NCBI GenBank assembly: GCA_018064725.1
Contig: JAGHUQ010000014.1
Span: forward strand, 1-43,044
Source: Candidatus Cryptobacteroides caccocaballi
GTDB lineage: Bacteria > Bacteroidota > Bacteroidia > Bacteroidales > UBA932
DNA: 43,044 nucleotides
Reading direction: 5' to 3'
Shown: positions 9,824 to 20,151 of the stretch, in pieces
Numbering within the stretch: the first letter of the stretch is position 1
Layout: every line of letters starts with the position of its first letter
Position numbers and translations under genes: made by a program
Notes under the pieces: model-generated
What the model was told of the DNA's origin: nothing
What the model saw: only the letters and a program-made list of their open reading frames with translations
Databases searched by the model: none

Positions 9824-10761
9824 AGAAGACAATAACACTGGACGCGATAGATCCCGTGGAGATCTATGGAGCAGGCAACAGGATTCTGGAAGCCCTCTGC
9901 AGTTATTTTCCGAACCTCAAGGTGGTTGCCAGAGGCAACAACATACTCCTTGACGGGAAACAGACGGACATGGAGGAGTTCGAGGCTAAGATCGGGCGGC
10001 TCGTGGAACGTCGTCAGCACAAGATGAACCTGACGCCATACGACGTTGAAGACATCTTCGAAGAGGACATCCATGCACCGTCGCAGCTCAAGCTCAACGG
10101 AGAGTCCCCTATAGTCTTCGGAAATGACGGAAAACCGATCGCTGCACGTAACAAGACCCAGGAAGACATGGTCAAGGCATATTTCGACAATGACCTCATC
10201 TTCGCAATCGGTCCTGCCGGCACAGGAAAGACGTACATCGCAATCGCCCTTGCAGTGCGTGCACTGAAAAACCGGGAGATAAAGCGAATCATCCTTACAC
10301 GTCCCGCAGTAGAGGCCGGCGAGAGGCTGGGCTTTCTCCCAGGAGACCTGAAAGATAAGCTCGATCCATACCTGCAGCCGCTCTACGACGCTCTCGGAGA
10401 CATGATTCCGCCCAAGAAGCTACAGGATTTCATGGCTGAAGGAGTCATCCAGATCGCTCCGCTTGCCTACATGAGAGGAAGAACGCTCGACAAGGCATGC
10501 GTCATTCTCGATGAAGCTCAGAATACCAATCTCGGCCAGCTTAAGATGTTCCTCACCCGAATGGGCACAAACGCAAAGTTCATCGTCACAGGTGACGCGT
10601 CACAGATTGACCTCCCGAACAAGAACGATTCCGGACTGCTCAAGGGAATCGAACTTGTCAAGGACATCAAGGGGATTGCCACCATCAAATTCAGGAATGA
10701 GGACATCGTCCGTCACCCTCTCGTGACAAAGATCGTCAAGGCCTTCGATAAGGTACAATAG
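9820..10761 (+). CDS. phoH: PhoH family protein
   Basis: 313 aa; GPAGTGKTYIAIALAV Walker A, VILDEAQN, TGDASQIDLP; 4-nt overlap with upstream gene. Confidence 0.92.
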   Translation: MKKTITLDAIDPVEIYGAGNRILEALCSYFPNLKVVARGNNILLDGKQTDMEEFEAKIGRLVERRQHKMNLTPYDVEDIFEEDIHAPSQLKLNGESPIVFGNDGKPIAARNKTQEDMVKAYFDNDLIFAIGPAGTGKTYIAIALAVRALKNREIKRIILTRPAVEAGERLGFLPGDLKDKLDPYLQPLYDALGDMIPPKKLQDFMAEGVIQIAPLAYMRGRTLDKACVILDEAQNTNLGQLKMFLTRMGTNAKFIVTGDASQIDLPNKNDSGLLKGIELVKDIKGIATIKFRNEDIVRHPLVTKIVKAFDKVQ

Positions 10762-10772
10762 ACGAAACGTAC

Positions 10773-11330
10773 CTATTTTTTGAGCCATACGGACATCTGT
10801 CCGTCTCCTCTGTTATCCCATACGCAGTACGGAACAGCCTTGAGAGTTCCGTCACTGAGCGTAACGACACCACCGAGAAGGCCAGCCTCATATGAAGGAG
10901 CAAACTCTGCTGTCTTGCTGATGAGGATCTCAGCCTTCTTTGCATCTTCAAGACTGTCATGGCCTGCTGCCTTGATGACTTTTCCGTTGTCTACCTCCTC
11001 GAAGCAATATACGATAGGGCCTCTCTCTATGGCCACAAGTCCTCTGTCAGCCTCCACCTTGTCACTGGCCACGATCTCGCGAACAGGCATAGGGAGATTG
11101 ATTTCCACGACATCACCGTCGTTCCACTTGCGTTCAATGCATGCATAGCCGTCAACGACATCATATGCGACCTTCTCACCGTTCACACTGACTGTGATTT
11201 CCTGGGCAGAGGAGTCGACATAAGAGTAGAGATCTCCTGGCACAGGCTTTCCCTGTGCCCACATAGGAATTCTTAGATTCATGGCAAAGGTAAGCGGCTT
11301 ATCAACTCTGACTATAGCATTTTTCGGGGC
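10773..11330 (-). pseudogene. 5'-truncated GH127 (DUF1680, beta-L-arabinofuranosidase family) C-terminal remnant
   Basis: ORF MNLRIPMWAQ...SVNGEKV...LPMPVREIVASDKVEADRGLVAIERGPIVYCFEEVDN matches the GH127 C-terminal region; the same frame continues upstream of the first ATG as APKNAIVRVDKPLTFA before a stop at 11331, so homology runs past the only start and the catalytic N-terminal part is missing. Confidence 0.75.
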
Positions 11331-11383
11331 TCATACGAGTCACTACCCCATAATTAGTTATCTATTGACCTTGAATTGAAAGA

Positions 11384-11419
11384 CAAAAAAAAGGACCGGC
11401 CTTCCAGCCGGTCCTTTTT
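11384..11419 (-). terminator. Terminator of TPR-protein gene (bidirectional-looking)
   Basis: Perfect 9-bp stem AGGACCGGC-CTTCCA-GCCGGTCCT with A-run and T-run flanks. Confidence 0.85.
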
Positions 11420-11436
11420 CATTATTACAGTATCGA

Positions 11437-12759
11437 TTAAAGACCATTCTTCACGATATCGCTGTACTTGTCATATGCAGCCTGATAGTCAGCACCCTTA
11501 TCGCGGAAACGATAGTAGATATTCTTGAGTGACTCAGCGATGAGGTTCACCTTGATATCAGGATCCTGGCAGATAGCGAAAGCCTTCTCGAATGGATCGA
11601 TAGCCTTGGTGAACTGCTCCTCGAACTGCTCTACGAGCTTCATGTACTTAGCGTCATTGAACTCGTTAGAAGCCTCCTCAGCGATTGCGATAGCCTTGTT
11701 GTAGTAAAGGATACCTACACCGATAAGACCGTTCTCATACTTAGGATCAACCTCATTTGACTTATAGTAAGCTGCGATAGCCTCATCCTCCTTACCAAGC
11801 TGTGAGTAGATGTTACCCTCAACATAGTAGAGAGATGGGTTGTTAGGCTCGTTCTGCTTAGCAACATTGATGAGAGAGAAGAGCTCGTCCTGGTTGTCAC
11901 CAGACTCGATGTAATGGTTGATGAGGCTTACGAGGATAGCCTGGCTGGTAGGGAAAGCCTGGAAACCTTCCTTAAGGATGGCAAGAGACTTGTCAGCGTC
12001 ACCCTCCTTCTTGTAGATCTCAGAAAGCTTAGCGAATACGTCACCGTCCTCGTTGTAGTACTTGTTCTGGTAGCACTGCTCGAAGAACTTCTGTGCGCGT
12101 GCCATGTCACCTGCATAGTAAGCAGTGAAGCCGGCATAGTAAACGCTCTCTGCATCGAAAGTAGAAAGAGGAGCGGTTGCAGAAGCCTCAGCAGCCTTCT
12201 CGAAGCATACGCTTGAAGCAGCGTAGTTACCGAGAGTATACTGAGAAAGACCCTCATCGGTGTACTTCTTCTGGATTGACTGGAGTCCATCCTTGATATC
12301 CTTGGTCTTGGTACCCTTAGGGTCAGCCTTGGCAGCAGAAGCATAAGCCTTGATAGCACCTGCAAGCGGATCGTTTACCACTGGCTTGGTAACCTCAATG
12401 ATAGCAAGTGAGCCCTGCTCATTGAAATAGAGGTTCTTCTCTGCGAATACCATCTTCTCATATGCAGCTGCATTGAGAACGACATTCTCAACTGAGCTTG
12501 GCTTCTCAGGGCCACCGAGGAGCTGGAAGTCAGTCTTGTTCATGCCGACCCATACATTGCCTGATGGAGCGCTGTATGCATCAACATAGCTCTTTGCCAA
12601 TGACAACCAGGTTGCAACCTTGGCTGCCTTCTTTGGGTTAGCTGCAGCAGCTTCAGCGGCCTCAAGAGCCTTCTTTGCAGCAGCTGGTGACTTGGTTGAC
12701 TGTGCATTAGCTGCCTGAATTGAGAGGACGAGTGCCAATGCGATGAAAATCTTTTTCAT
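11437..12759 (-). CDS. Exported tetratricopeptide-repeat protein
   Basis: 440 aa; signal peptide MKKIFIALALVLSIQAANAQ; TPR-like repeats. Confidence 0.8.
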   Translation of the reverse strand: MKKIFIALALVLSIQAANAQSTKSPAAAKKALEAAEAAAANPKKAAKVATWLSLAKSYVDAYSAPSGNVWVGMNKTDFQLLGGPEKPSSVENVVLNAAAYEKMVFAEKNLYFNEQGSLAIIEVTKPVVNDPLAGAIKAYASAAKADPKGTKTKDIKDGLQSIQKKYTDEGLSQYTLGNYAASSVCFEKAAEASATAPLSTFDAESVYYAGFTAYYAGDMARAQKFFEQCYQNKYYNEDGDVFAKLSEIYKKEGDADKSLAILKEGFQAFPTSQAILVSLINHYIESGDNQDELFSLINVAKQNEPNNPSLYYVEGNIYSQLGKEDEAIAAYYKSNEVDPKYENGLIGVGILYYNKAIAIAEEASNEFNDAKYMKLVEQFEEQFTKAIDPFEKAFAICQDPDIKVNLIAESLKNIYYRFRDKGADYQAAYDKYSDIVKNGL

Positions 12760-12780
12760 AATTCTATTAATTAAAGTTTG

Positions 12781-15345
12781 TTATTCCTGTGTGGTCTCTT
12801 CTGCTGCTGCTTCGCCTTCTCCTTCGGAGTTGTTATCCTCCTGTTTAGGAACGACTGTCACAGAAGCTATGAGGTCATTTTCCTTAATGTTGATGAGCTT
12901 GACTCCCTGAGTTGCTCGGCCTGCCTCCCTGATGTCTGATACCGACATCCTGATGGTAAGACCTGCACGGGTGATGATCATGAGATCGTTGTCCTCGGTA
13001 ACATTCTTGAGAGCGACAACCGAACCGGTCTTCTCAGTTATGTTAAGAGTCCTTACACCCTTACCTCCACGGCTGGTAAGCCTGTACTCATCGAAGCCTG
13101 TACGCTTTCCGAAACCGTGCTCACTGACTACGAGAGCAGTGTGGTCTGATGCATCCTCACGGTTAGGATTGAAGCATACTGCGCTTACTACTTCGTCGTC
13201 ATCGTCAATATTTATGCCACGAACGCCGGAAGCTGTTCTTCCGAGTGCTCTTGCATCCTCTTCATCGAAGCGGACACAGCGTCCGTTCCTGGCTGCGAGG
13301 AGTACCTGACTGTCACCGCTGGTGAGGATTGCATCAAGAAGTTCATCGCCCTCACGGATACCGATTGCGTTGATACCCTTGTTGCGGCTGCGCTTGTTCG
13401 AGTACTCGGTAAGGTTGGTCTTCTTGATGATACCGCGCTTGGTAGCAAGGAGGACATAATGGCTGTCCGTGTATGCAGGATCCTCGATGCTCTTGGCAGT
13501 GACGTAAGTCTTGATTATGTCGCCAGGCTCGATGCTGATGACATTCTGGACAGGACGGCCCTTCGAAGCACGTGTACCCTCCGGAATCTCATATACCTTA
13601 AGCCTGTAGCACTTACCGTTCTGGGTAAAGAACAGGAGGGTGCTGTGCATGTTGGCTACATAGATATGCTCGATGAAGTCCTCCTCACGGGTAGAACTTC
13701 CCTTCATGCCCTTACCGCCACGGCTCTGGGTCCTGTACTCGGCAAGAGATGTACGTTTGATATATCCGAGATGGGAGATGGTGATCACCACATCCTCGTC
13801 TGCGTAGAAGTCCTCTGGATTGAACTCGCCCTCGTCAGGAACGATTACCGTACGACGTGCATCGCCGTACTTCTCCTTCATTTCCTCGGTCTCTTCCTTG
13901 ATTACCTGCATCTGGCGCTCATAGCTTCCGAGAATCTCCTCGCAGTACTGGATGAACTTCTGGAGTTCATCGAATTCAGCCTGCAGCTTGTCCCTCTCGA
14001 GTCCGGTAAGCTGACGGAGACGCATCTCGACAATCGCGTTTGCCTGAATCTCGGAGAAACCGAACTTCTCGATGAGACCTGTCCTGGCTTCGTCCACAGA
14101 CTTGCTGGAACGGATGAGATTGATGATCTGGTCGATGATGTCGAGAGCCTTGAGAAGTCCCTCGAGTATATGTGCACGGGCTTTTGCCTTGTCGAGATCG
14201 AACTGAGTCCTGCGGAGGATAACCTCATGTCTGTGCTTCACGAAGTTCCTGATCATGTCCTTGAGATTCAAGGTACATGGACGGCCGTTCACGATAGCGA
14301 CATTATTGACGGAGAAGCTTGACTGAAGCGGGCTGAGCTTGAAGAGCTGATTGAGGATGACATTGGAATTGAAGCCCTTCTTCACCCTGATGCAGATTCT
14401 TACGCCCTTGCGGTTCGTGAAGTCCTGGATATCGGCGATACCCTCGATCTTCTTGTCCTCCACAAGGTCTGCCATCTTCTTGATCATCTCCTTCTTGTTG
14501 ACCATGTAAGGAACCTCGGTCACGACAATTGTATCGGTACCGTTGTCGGAAGTCTCTATGTCGGTCTTTGAGCGGATGACGATCCTTCCATGTCCGGTCT
14601 CGAATGCCTCGCGGATACCTGAATAACCCTGGATGATACCACCGGTAGGGAAATCAGGACCCTTGATGTGCTCCATGAGACCATCGACGTCGATGTCCGG
14701 ATTGTCGATGTAAGCACAGATGGCATCACAGCACTCGGTCAGGTTGTGAGGGGCCATGTTGGTAGCCATACCGACAGCGATTCCTGATGATCCGTTGATC
14801 AAAAGGAGGGGAACCTTGGTCGGAAGTACGGTAGGCTCCTCGAGACGCTCGTCGAAGTTCTTGACCATGTCCACGGTGTTCTTGTCGAGGTCGGCAAGGA
14901 CAGCATCGGAAATCTTCTCGAGCTTGGCCTCGGTATAACGCATTGCCGCAGCTGAATATCCATCCATGGAGCCGAAGTTACCCTGACCCTTGACGAGCGG
15001 ATAACGGAGGTTCCAATCCTGCGCCATACGTACCATGGTATCGTAGATACTTGAGTCACCATGCGGATGGTACTTACCCATGACCTCACCGACAATACCG
15101 GCAGACTTCATGGTAGGTACCGAATAATCGAGACCGAGCCTTTCCATACCGAAAAGGACTCGTCTCTGGACAGGCTTCATACCATCTCTGACATCAGGAA
15201 GTGCGCGGGCCACGATGACGGACATCGAATAGTCGATGTACGCGGTGCGCATCTGATGGTCGATCTCTACCTGTTCAATACGGCCGGTAGGGATTCCGGA
15301 GTATTCCTGCTCCATACCGTTTCCGTTGTTTTCTTCGTTCGCCAT
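12781..15345 (-). CDS. gyrA: DNA gyrase subunit A
   Basis: 854 aa; [45 protein letters not shown]-terminal beta-pinwheel repeats. Confidence 0.96.
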   Translation of the reverse strand: MANEENNGNGMEQEYSGIPTGRIEQVEIDHQMRTAYIDYSMSVIVARALPDVRDGMKPVQRRVLFGMERLGLDYSVPTMKSAGIVGEVMGKYHPHGDSSIYDTMVRMAQDWNLRYPLVKGQGNFGSMDGYSAAAMRYTEAKLEKISDAVLADLDKNTVDMVKNFDERLEEPTVLPTKVPLLLINGSSGIAVGMATNMAPHNLTECCDAICAYIDNPDIDVDGLMEHIKGPDFPTGGIIQGYSGIREAFETGHGRIVIRSKTDIETSDNGTDTIVVTEVPYMVNKKEMIKKMADLVEDKKIEGIADIQDFTNRKGVRICIRVKKGFNSNVILNQLFKLSPLQSSFSVNNVAIVNGRPCTLNLKDMIRNFVKHRHEVILRRTQFDLDKAKARAHILEGLLKALDIIDQIINLIRSSKSVDEARTGLIEKFGFSEIQANAIVEMRLRQLTGLERDKLQAEFDELQKFIQYCEEILGSYERQMQVIKEETEEMKEKYGDARRTVIVPDEGEFNPEDFYADEDVVITISHLGYIKRTSLAEYRTQSRGGKGMKGSSTREEDFIEHIYVANMHSTLLFFTQNGKCYRLKVYEIPEGTRASKGRPVQNVISIEPGDIIKTYVTAKSIEDPAYTDSHYVLLATKRGIIKKTNLTEYSNKRSRNKGINAIGIREGDELLDAILTSGDSQVLLAARNGRCVRFDEEDARALGRTASGVRGINIDDDDEVVSAVCFNPNREDASDHTALVVSEHGFGKRTGFDEYRLTSRGGKGVRTLNITEKTGSVVALKNVTEDNDLMIITRAGLTIRMSVSDIREAGRATQGVKLINIKENDLIASVTVVPKQEDNNSEGEGEAAAEETTQE

Positions 15346-15430
15346 AATCTATCTTGCAGTTTTCTTCAAATTTCTGTTTTATGGCCGTTTTTAGGCCGAA
15401 TTCGGGCAAAACGCAGTTTTACCTAGCTTG

Positions 15431-15438
15431 CAAAGATA
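15431..15438 (-). promoter_or_regulatory. -7 box TATCTTTG upstream of gyrA
   Basis: Perfect TAnnTTTG on minus strand in the gyrA/clpC divergent intergenic region. Confidence 0.5.
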
Positions 15439-15477
15439 CTGATTTTTTGTGTAAATTAGCGGCGTAAAGGCAAAAAT

Positions 15478-17829
15478 ATGACCATAAAAATATCAGATAG
15501 TCTAAATATAATCATAAACTTCGCCAGAGAGGAAGCCATGAGGACGGGAAGTTACGGGATTGGACCGGATCATCTGCTTCTCGGACTCATACGACATGGC
15601 GAGAATGACGCCTGTGACGCACTGAAATCGTTGGAGGTCGACCTGCAGGAGCTCAAGCAGTTCATTGACGGCAGGATCTTCACCAACGAGCACATCCCAT
15701 ACTCCGAATTCGACAACATCAGCTTCTCCAGGTCAGCGCACAACATACTCAGCCTGACCGTCCTGGAAGCCACGCGCGCAAAATCCGAGGAAGCACAGCC
15801 GGTACACCTTCTCCTAGCCCTCGCCCGTGCTTCGGGAAGCTATGGACAGAGTTTCCTCAGAGATATCGGAGTCGACTACGGGCGTATTCTGGGCTTCCTC
15901 GAGAGAAGCGGAATGCTGAGAGCGCAGTCAAGCGGGCCTTCTCAGGAACACGGAGATGACGAGACTGACGGAGAGCAGGACCCACCTCAGCAGGAAACAA
16001 TATCCGACAACGCAGAAGACCCGCTCAAGGAATTCGGCTATGACATAACCAAAGCGGCAGAAGAAGGACGTCTCGACCCTGTCGTCGGCAGGGACGACGA
16101 GATAGCCAGGGTGATTCAGATTCTTGACAGAAGGAGAAAGAACAACCCGATGCTCATCGGAGAGCCAGGAGTGGGAAAGTCCGCCATCGTCGAAGGCATT
16201 GCCCTCAGGATTGCTGAAGGACGCATACCGGAAGCGCTGAGAGGGAAACGTCTGATTTCGCTTGACATAGCATCCGTCGTAGCTGGAACGCGCTACCGAG
16301 GAGACTTCGAGAAAAGGATCAAGAACATCATCAACCAGTTGAGCAATGATCCCGACATCATACTGTTCATAGACGAGTTCCACACCATGGTAGGAGCCGG
16401 AAGTGCGTCAGGAAGCCTTGACGCCGCAAACATGCTCAAGCCAGCTCTAGCACGCGGGGACATCCAGTGCATCGGAGCGACCACGATGGAGGAATTCAGA
16501 AAGATCATAGAGAAGGATGGAGCTCTCGACAGAAGGTTCCAGAAGGTGGTCGTCGAGCCGGCAGACATGGCCTATTCGGTGAAGATACTCCAGAAATTAA
16601 GCAAGAACTACGAAGCTCACCACGGAGTCGTATATACGGAAGAAGCCATCGAGGCCTGCGTGAAGCTTTCCGAAAGATATATCACTGACAGATGCCTGCC
16701 AGACAAGGCCATCGACGCGATGGACGAAGCCGGTTCCATGGTCAAGCTCCGCAAGTCACGCAACAAGAGAGCATCCGCCTCTGTAAGCGCAAACGACGTC
16801 GCCACCGTGATTTCTCAGATGTCCGGTATTCCTGTCGGCAGGATTGCGACCGGGGAGAGCGAAAGGCTTCTCAAGATGAAGGACAGGCTGAAGTCGCACA
16901 TAATTGGGCAAGACGAAGCCGTCGACACAGTCGTCACAGCCATCCAGCGTGGTCGTGCAGGAGTGAAGGACCCGAACAGGCCTATAGGAAGTTTCCTCTT
17001 CTTCGGCCCGACTGGTGTGGGAAAGACGAAGTTAGCCAAGCAGATAGCCGATTACATGTTCGATTCTGAAGACAGCATGGTAAGGATCGACATGAGCGAA
17101 TACATGGAAAAGTTCAATGTCTCAAGGCTTGTCGGCGCGCCTCCGGGTTATGTGGGTTTCGAAGAGGGAGGACAGCTGAGCGAACAGGTGAAGCGCAAGC
17201 CATACTGCGTGGTGCTGCTCGACGAGATAGAGAAAGCGCATCCGGACATATTCAATCTTCTGCTCCAGGTCCTGGACGAAGGAAGATTGACGGACAGCAA
17301 CGGAAGGACTGTGAACTTCAGGAACACGATAGTGATCATGACATCCAACGTCGGAAGCCGCGAACTCGAAGAATATGGAAAAGGTGTGGGATTCATCACG
17401 ACGGGCAGGAACATTGCCGCCGACAGGCAGGGCGTGCTTGCGAAAGCAGTCAAGAAAGCATTCCCTCCAGAGTTCATCAACAGAGTGGACGAACTCGTAT
17501 ATTTCAACTCTCTCTCGAAGGCCGATATCGCAAAGATAATCGACATTGAGCTGCGCGAGCTCAGGGAAAGAGTTTCCGAGGCAGGCTTCAAGATAAGCAT
17601 CACCCCGAGCGCAAAGAACTTCGTCGCCGATGCCGGATATGATCCGAACTACGGTGCCAGACCGCTCAAGAGAGCGATTCAGAAGTACATAGAGAACCCT
17701 GTGTCCGAATATATCATCGCCGACAGGATGTCATCGAAGATAACCAAGGGGAACCCAGGAGGTCTCCGGACGTTGAAGATTGTCTTATCAGAAAACAAAA
17801 GCGCCCTTGAACTCAAGGTCGAGGTCTGA
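15478..17829 (+). CDS. clpC: Clp protease ATP-binding subunit, ClpC/ClpA type
   Basis: 783 aa; Clp_N repeats, two AAA+ domains ([26 protein letters not shown]), VGF ClpP-loop-like motif. Confidence 0.88.
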   Translation: MTIKISDSLNIIINFAREEAMRTGSYGIGPDHLLLGLIRHGENDACDALKSLEVDLQELKQFIDGRIFTNEHIPYSEFDNISFSRSAHNILSLTVLEATRAKSEEAQPVHLLLALARASGSYGQSFLRDIGVDYGRILGFLERSGMLRAQSSGPSQEHGDDETDGEQDPPQQETISDNAEDPLKEFGYDITKAAEEGRLDPVVGRDDEIARVIQILDRRRKNNPMLIGEPGVGKSAIVEGIALRIAEGRIPEALRGKRLISLDIASVVAGTRYRGDFEKRIKNIINQLSNDPDIILFIDEFHTMVGAGSASGSLDAANMLKPALARGDIQCIGATTMEEFRKIIEKDGALDRRFQKVVVEPADMAYSVKILQKLSKNYEAHHGVVYTEEAIEACVKLSERYITDRCLPDKAIDAMDEAGSMVKLRKSRNKRASASVSANDVATVISQMSGIPVGRIATGESERLLKMKDRLKSHIIGQDEAVDTVVTAIQRGRAGVKDPNRPIGSFLFFGPTGVGKTKLAKQIADYMFDSEDSMVRIDMSEYMEKFNVSRLVGAPPGYVGFEEGGQLSEQVKRKPYCVVLLDEIEKAHPDIFNLLLQVLDEGRLTDSNGRTVNFRNTIVIMTSNVGSRELEEYGKGVGFITTGRNIAADRQGVLAKAVKKAFPPEFINRVDELVYFNSLSKADIAKIIDIELRELRERVSEAGFKISITPSAKNFVADAGYDPNYGARPLKRAIQKYIENPVSEYIIADRMSSKITKGNPGGLRTLKIVLSENKSALELKVEV

Positions 17830-17907
17830 AATCATATCGACGAGGACATGGTAAGAATTCTCTGATTCGAAAAGGCTGCTGAGCTTGTTGAGATCTGTAG
17901 TATTCAT
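17788..17907 (-). CDS. Putative 39-aa small protein [39 protein letters not shown]
   Basis: ATG-to-TGA ORF below the track size cutoff; upstream AAGGAAACC purine-rich site and TACTTTTG (TAnnTTTG) box; 3' end overlaps clpC antisense by 42 nt. Confidence 0.4.
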   Translation of the reverse strand: MNTTDLNKLSSLFESENSYHVLVDMISDLDLEFKGAFVF

Positions 17908-17928
17908 GGTTTCCTTGTTTTTATGATG

Positions 17929-17936
17929 CAAAAGTA
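17929..17936 (-). promoter_or_regulatory. -7 box TACTTTTG upstream of the 39-aa ORF
   Basis: Perfect TAnnTTTG, G is 21 nt before the ATG. Confidence 0.4.
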
Positions 17937-17978
17937 AAGCGAGCTTGCACAAAACCATTGTACAAGCTCGCTTTTTAT
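17936..17978. terminator. Long hairpin terminator between clpC and M48 peptidase genes
   Basis: 12-bp stem AAAGCGAGCTTG/CAAGCTCGCTTT (17936-17947 / 17963-17974) plus inner ACAA/TTGT; T-run follows on + strand. Confidence 0.8.
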
Positions 17979-17993
17979 GACTTTTTTCGAAAA

Positions 17994-18764
17994 TTATTTC
18001 ATTGAATCCGCCATTTGCTTGACCCTCGCAGCCCTTTCTCCGCTATCGGGATGAGAAGCAAACCATTTAGCGACAGACGACTTGGTAGAAGAACTGCCCG
18101 ACAGCTGCACGAGCTTGTCAAGCGCCCGGTACATGCTGTACTTGTCGCGGCCATTGTCTACCGCAAACTGGAAACCGTATGAGTCTGCTGCGTACTCCTG
18201 CTTCTGAGAATACTGAGCACTTGTATACGATTCGGCAAGATCGCCAAGCACGGAATCAGAGAGGATGCCGACGACACCTCCTACCGAGCTCACCGCATCA
18301 CGGGCCGCAGAAGAAAGGTATGCCCTCTTCATTGCCTTCTTGCTGTCCTGATGGACTACATGTCCTACCTCATGACCGATTATGGCGACAAGCATATCAT
18401 CATCCATCACGTCAAGCAGACCGCGATAGATACGTATGGATCCGTCCGCACACGCAAATGCATTCACCTCCGGTACGTCATAGACCTTGAAGTTGAACTT
18501 CATCCCCTGAGGTGCCTTGATGGAAGAGGCCACCTTCGTAAGCCTGTCATAATACTTACCTGATGTAAGGACCTTGTTCTGGGCATCATAATGAGCCACC
18601 GACTGCTGACTGAGCTGGATGATCTGCGCATCGGATATTGTCGCCGCATTGAGAGTCTTGGCTGCAGCTGAAGCAAGATAACCTGCATCAAGCTGCCCGC
18701 TCGTGAGAATTCCGCACGAGGTCAGCGACATCGCACAGAGAAGTGAGATAAGAATTCTTTTCAT
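17994..18764 (-). CDS. M48 family metallopeptidase, lipoprotein
   Basis: 256 aa; lipobox LTSCG; HEVGH zinc motif; EYAAD. Confidence 0.88.
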   Translation of the reverse strand: MKRILISLLCAMSLTSCGILTSGQLDAGYLASAAAKTLNAATISDAQIIQLSQQSVAHYDAQNKVLTSGKYYDRLTKVASSIKAPQGMKFNFKVYDVPEVNAFACADGSIRIYRGLLDVMDDDMLVAIIGHEVGHVVHQDSKKAMKRAYLSSAARDAVSSVGGVVGILSDSVLGDLAESYTSAQYSQKQEYAADSYGFQFAVDNGRDKYSMYRALDKLVQLSGSSSTKSSVAKWFASHPDSGERAARVKQMADSMK

Positions 18765-19633
18765 TACTCGGTGAGGATGTTGAGACAGTACTCCACAAGT
18801 TCACGGATACCGCCTTTATATTCGGTGTTGCTGTCGCCGGCATGACGCTGGGCGATGATACAGCAGATTGTAGCTGCGTTATGACCGAGATGGGCGGCAA
18901 GGCCTGCAAGCGCAGAGCCCTCCATTTCGAAGTTCGTGATCTTCCTGCCTTTGCACGAATACGATTCGAACCCGTCCACCATATCAGGCATAGCAAGCGG
19001 AATTCTGATTACACGGCCCTGTGGACCGTAGAAGCCGGATGCAGAGATGGTGATACCGAAGATCGCACGGCCACGGAACTTCTCCGTCATACCCTTTCCC
19101 GCAGGTACGAAATAAGGGACTGGCAGGTATTTGCTCCAGTTCATATGGCGCATGAGCTCATCCTCATAGTCCTTGAGGGCAACGGCATCTCTGTTTCCAT
19201 ACCAGTTCAGAAGGCCGTCACAACCGAGCGAAATCTCCGAGAATACATAAGAGCCGAGAGGGATATCCGGCTGAATCGCCCCAGAAGTGCCTATTCTCAG
19301 TATGTTAAGTGACCTATGATGCTCCTTGACCTCGCGTGTCTCGAAGTCGATGTTTGCAAGAGCATCAAGCTCAGTCATTACGATATCTATGTTATCAGTG
19401 CCGATGCCATGCGAAAGTACGGTGAAACGCTTTCCGTTGTATTTGCCAGCAACTGATACGAACTCGCGGGAAGCATGTCTGTATTCGATGTCAGTCAGGA
19501 ATTCAGCTATCATGTCAACCCTGCCTGGATCACCTACGAGTATGACATCATCTGCCAGCTCTTCAGGACGGAGATGGATGTGGAAAGCAGATCCGTCACT
19601 GTTGATAATAAGTTCTGATTCTGGGATTCTCAT
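18764..19633 (-). CDS. Nucleoside phosphorylase (PNP/UDP family)
   Basis: 289 aa; VGDPGRVDMIAEFL, LSHGIGTDNIDIVMTEL, RIGTSGAIQ, NFEMEGSALAGLAAHLG. Confidence 0.88.
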   Translation of the reverse strand: MRIPESELIINSDGSAFHIHLRPEELADDVILVGDPGRVDMIAEFLTDIEYRHASREFVSVAGKYNGKRFTVLSHGIGTDNIDIVMTELDALANIDFETREVKEHHRSLNILRIGTSGAIQPDIPLGSYVFSEISLGCDGLLNWYGNRDAVALKDYEDELMRHMNWSKYLPVPYFVPAGKGMTEKFRGRAIFGITISASGFYGPQGRVIRIPLAMPDMVDGFESYSCKGRKITNFEMEGSALAGLAAHLGHNAATICCIIAQRHAGDSNTEYKGGIRELVEYCLNILTE

Positions 19634-19686
19634 AATGTAAGGACTTGTGGTTGACTACAAATTTAGCATTTTAAGTTTTAAATCCG

Positions 19687-19694
19687 TATTTTTG
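19687..19694 (+). promoter_or_regulatory. -7 box TATTTTTG upstream of DUF4293 gene
   Basis: Perfect TAnnTTTG. Confidence 0.5.
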
Positions 19695-19720
19695 CGGAGA
19701 ACAAATTGAGTACAACTATC

Positions 19721-20146
19721 ATGTGGCAAAGAATACAGACCTTATATCTTGCGATAGCCTGTGCACTTACGGCATCGCTCTTTTTCTGCAACATCGCAAA
19801 CATCGTCGGAACTGACGGAATCGTGGAGCATATCAGATACAGCGAAAAGCTGATCTATCTCGTACTCACCATCGTCTGTATGCTGACCGGCGTACTCAGC
19901 ATCTTCACCTGGAAGCTCAGGCTCCTCCAGATGAGGCTCGCGATACTCACTGCCCTCCTCTTACTCGGAATACAGGGTGTCATCGTGAGTGACTGGATTG
20001 CCAACCACAATGTCATGGTATTCTCCGTAACTGCGATTTTTCCTCTTATCGCGTCAATACTCTGCTTCATGGCATCACGCAAGATCTTCCAGGACGAGAT
20101 CATGGTGCGTGCTTCAAGCAGGCTTCGTGACACCAGAAAAAGGTAG
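19721..20146 (+). CDS. DUF4293 family membrane protein
   Basis: MWQRIQTLYLAIACALTASLFF start typical of the family, four TM segments; start trimmed from TTG 19706. Confidence 0.7.
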   Translation: MWQRIQTLYLAIACALTASLFFCNIANIVGTDGIVEHIRYSEKLIYLVLTIVCMLTGVLSIFTWKLRLLQMRLAILTALLLLGIQGVIVSDWIANHNVMVFSVTAIFPLIASILCFMASRKIFQDEIMVRASSRLRDTRKR

Positions 20147-20151
20147 AACAG

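Noticed and set aside
13459-14322. 287-aa + strand ORF antisense to gyrA
   Set aside because: Mirror ORF of a clear gyrA frame, no domain or promoter
15030-15100. Quinolone-resistance substitutions in gyrA
   Set aside because: QRDR Ser and Asp positions ([10 protein letters not shown]) are wild type
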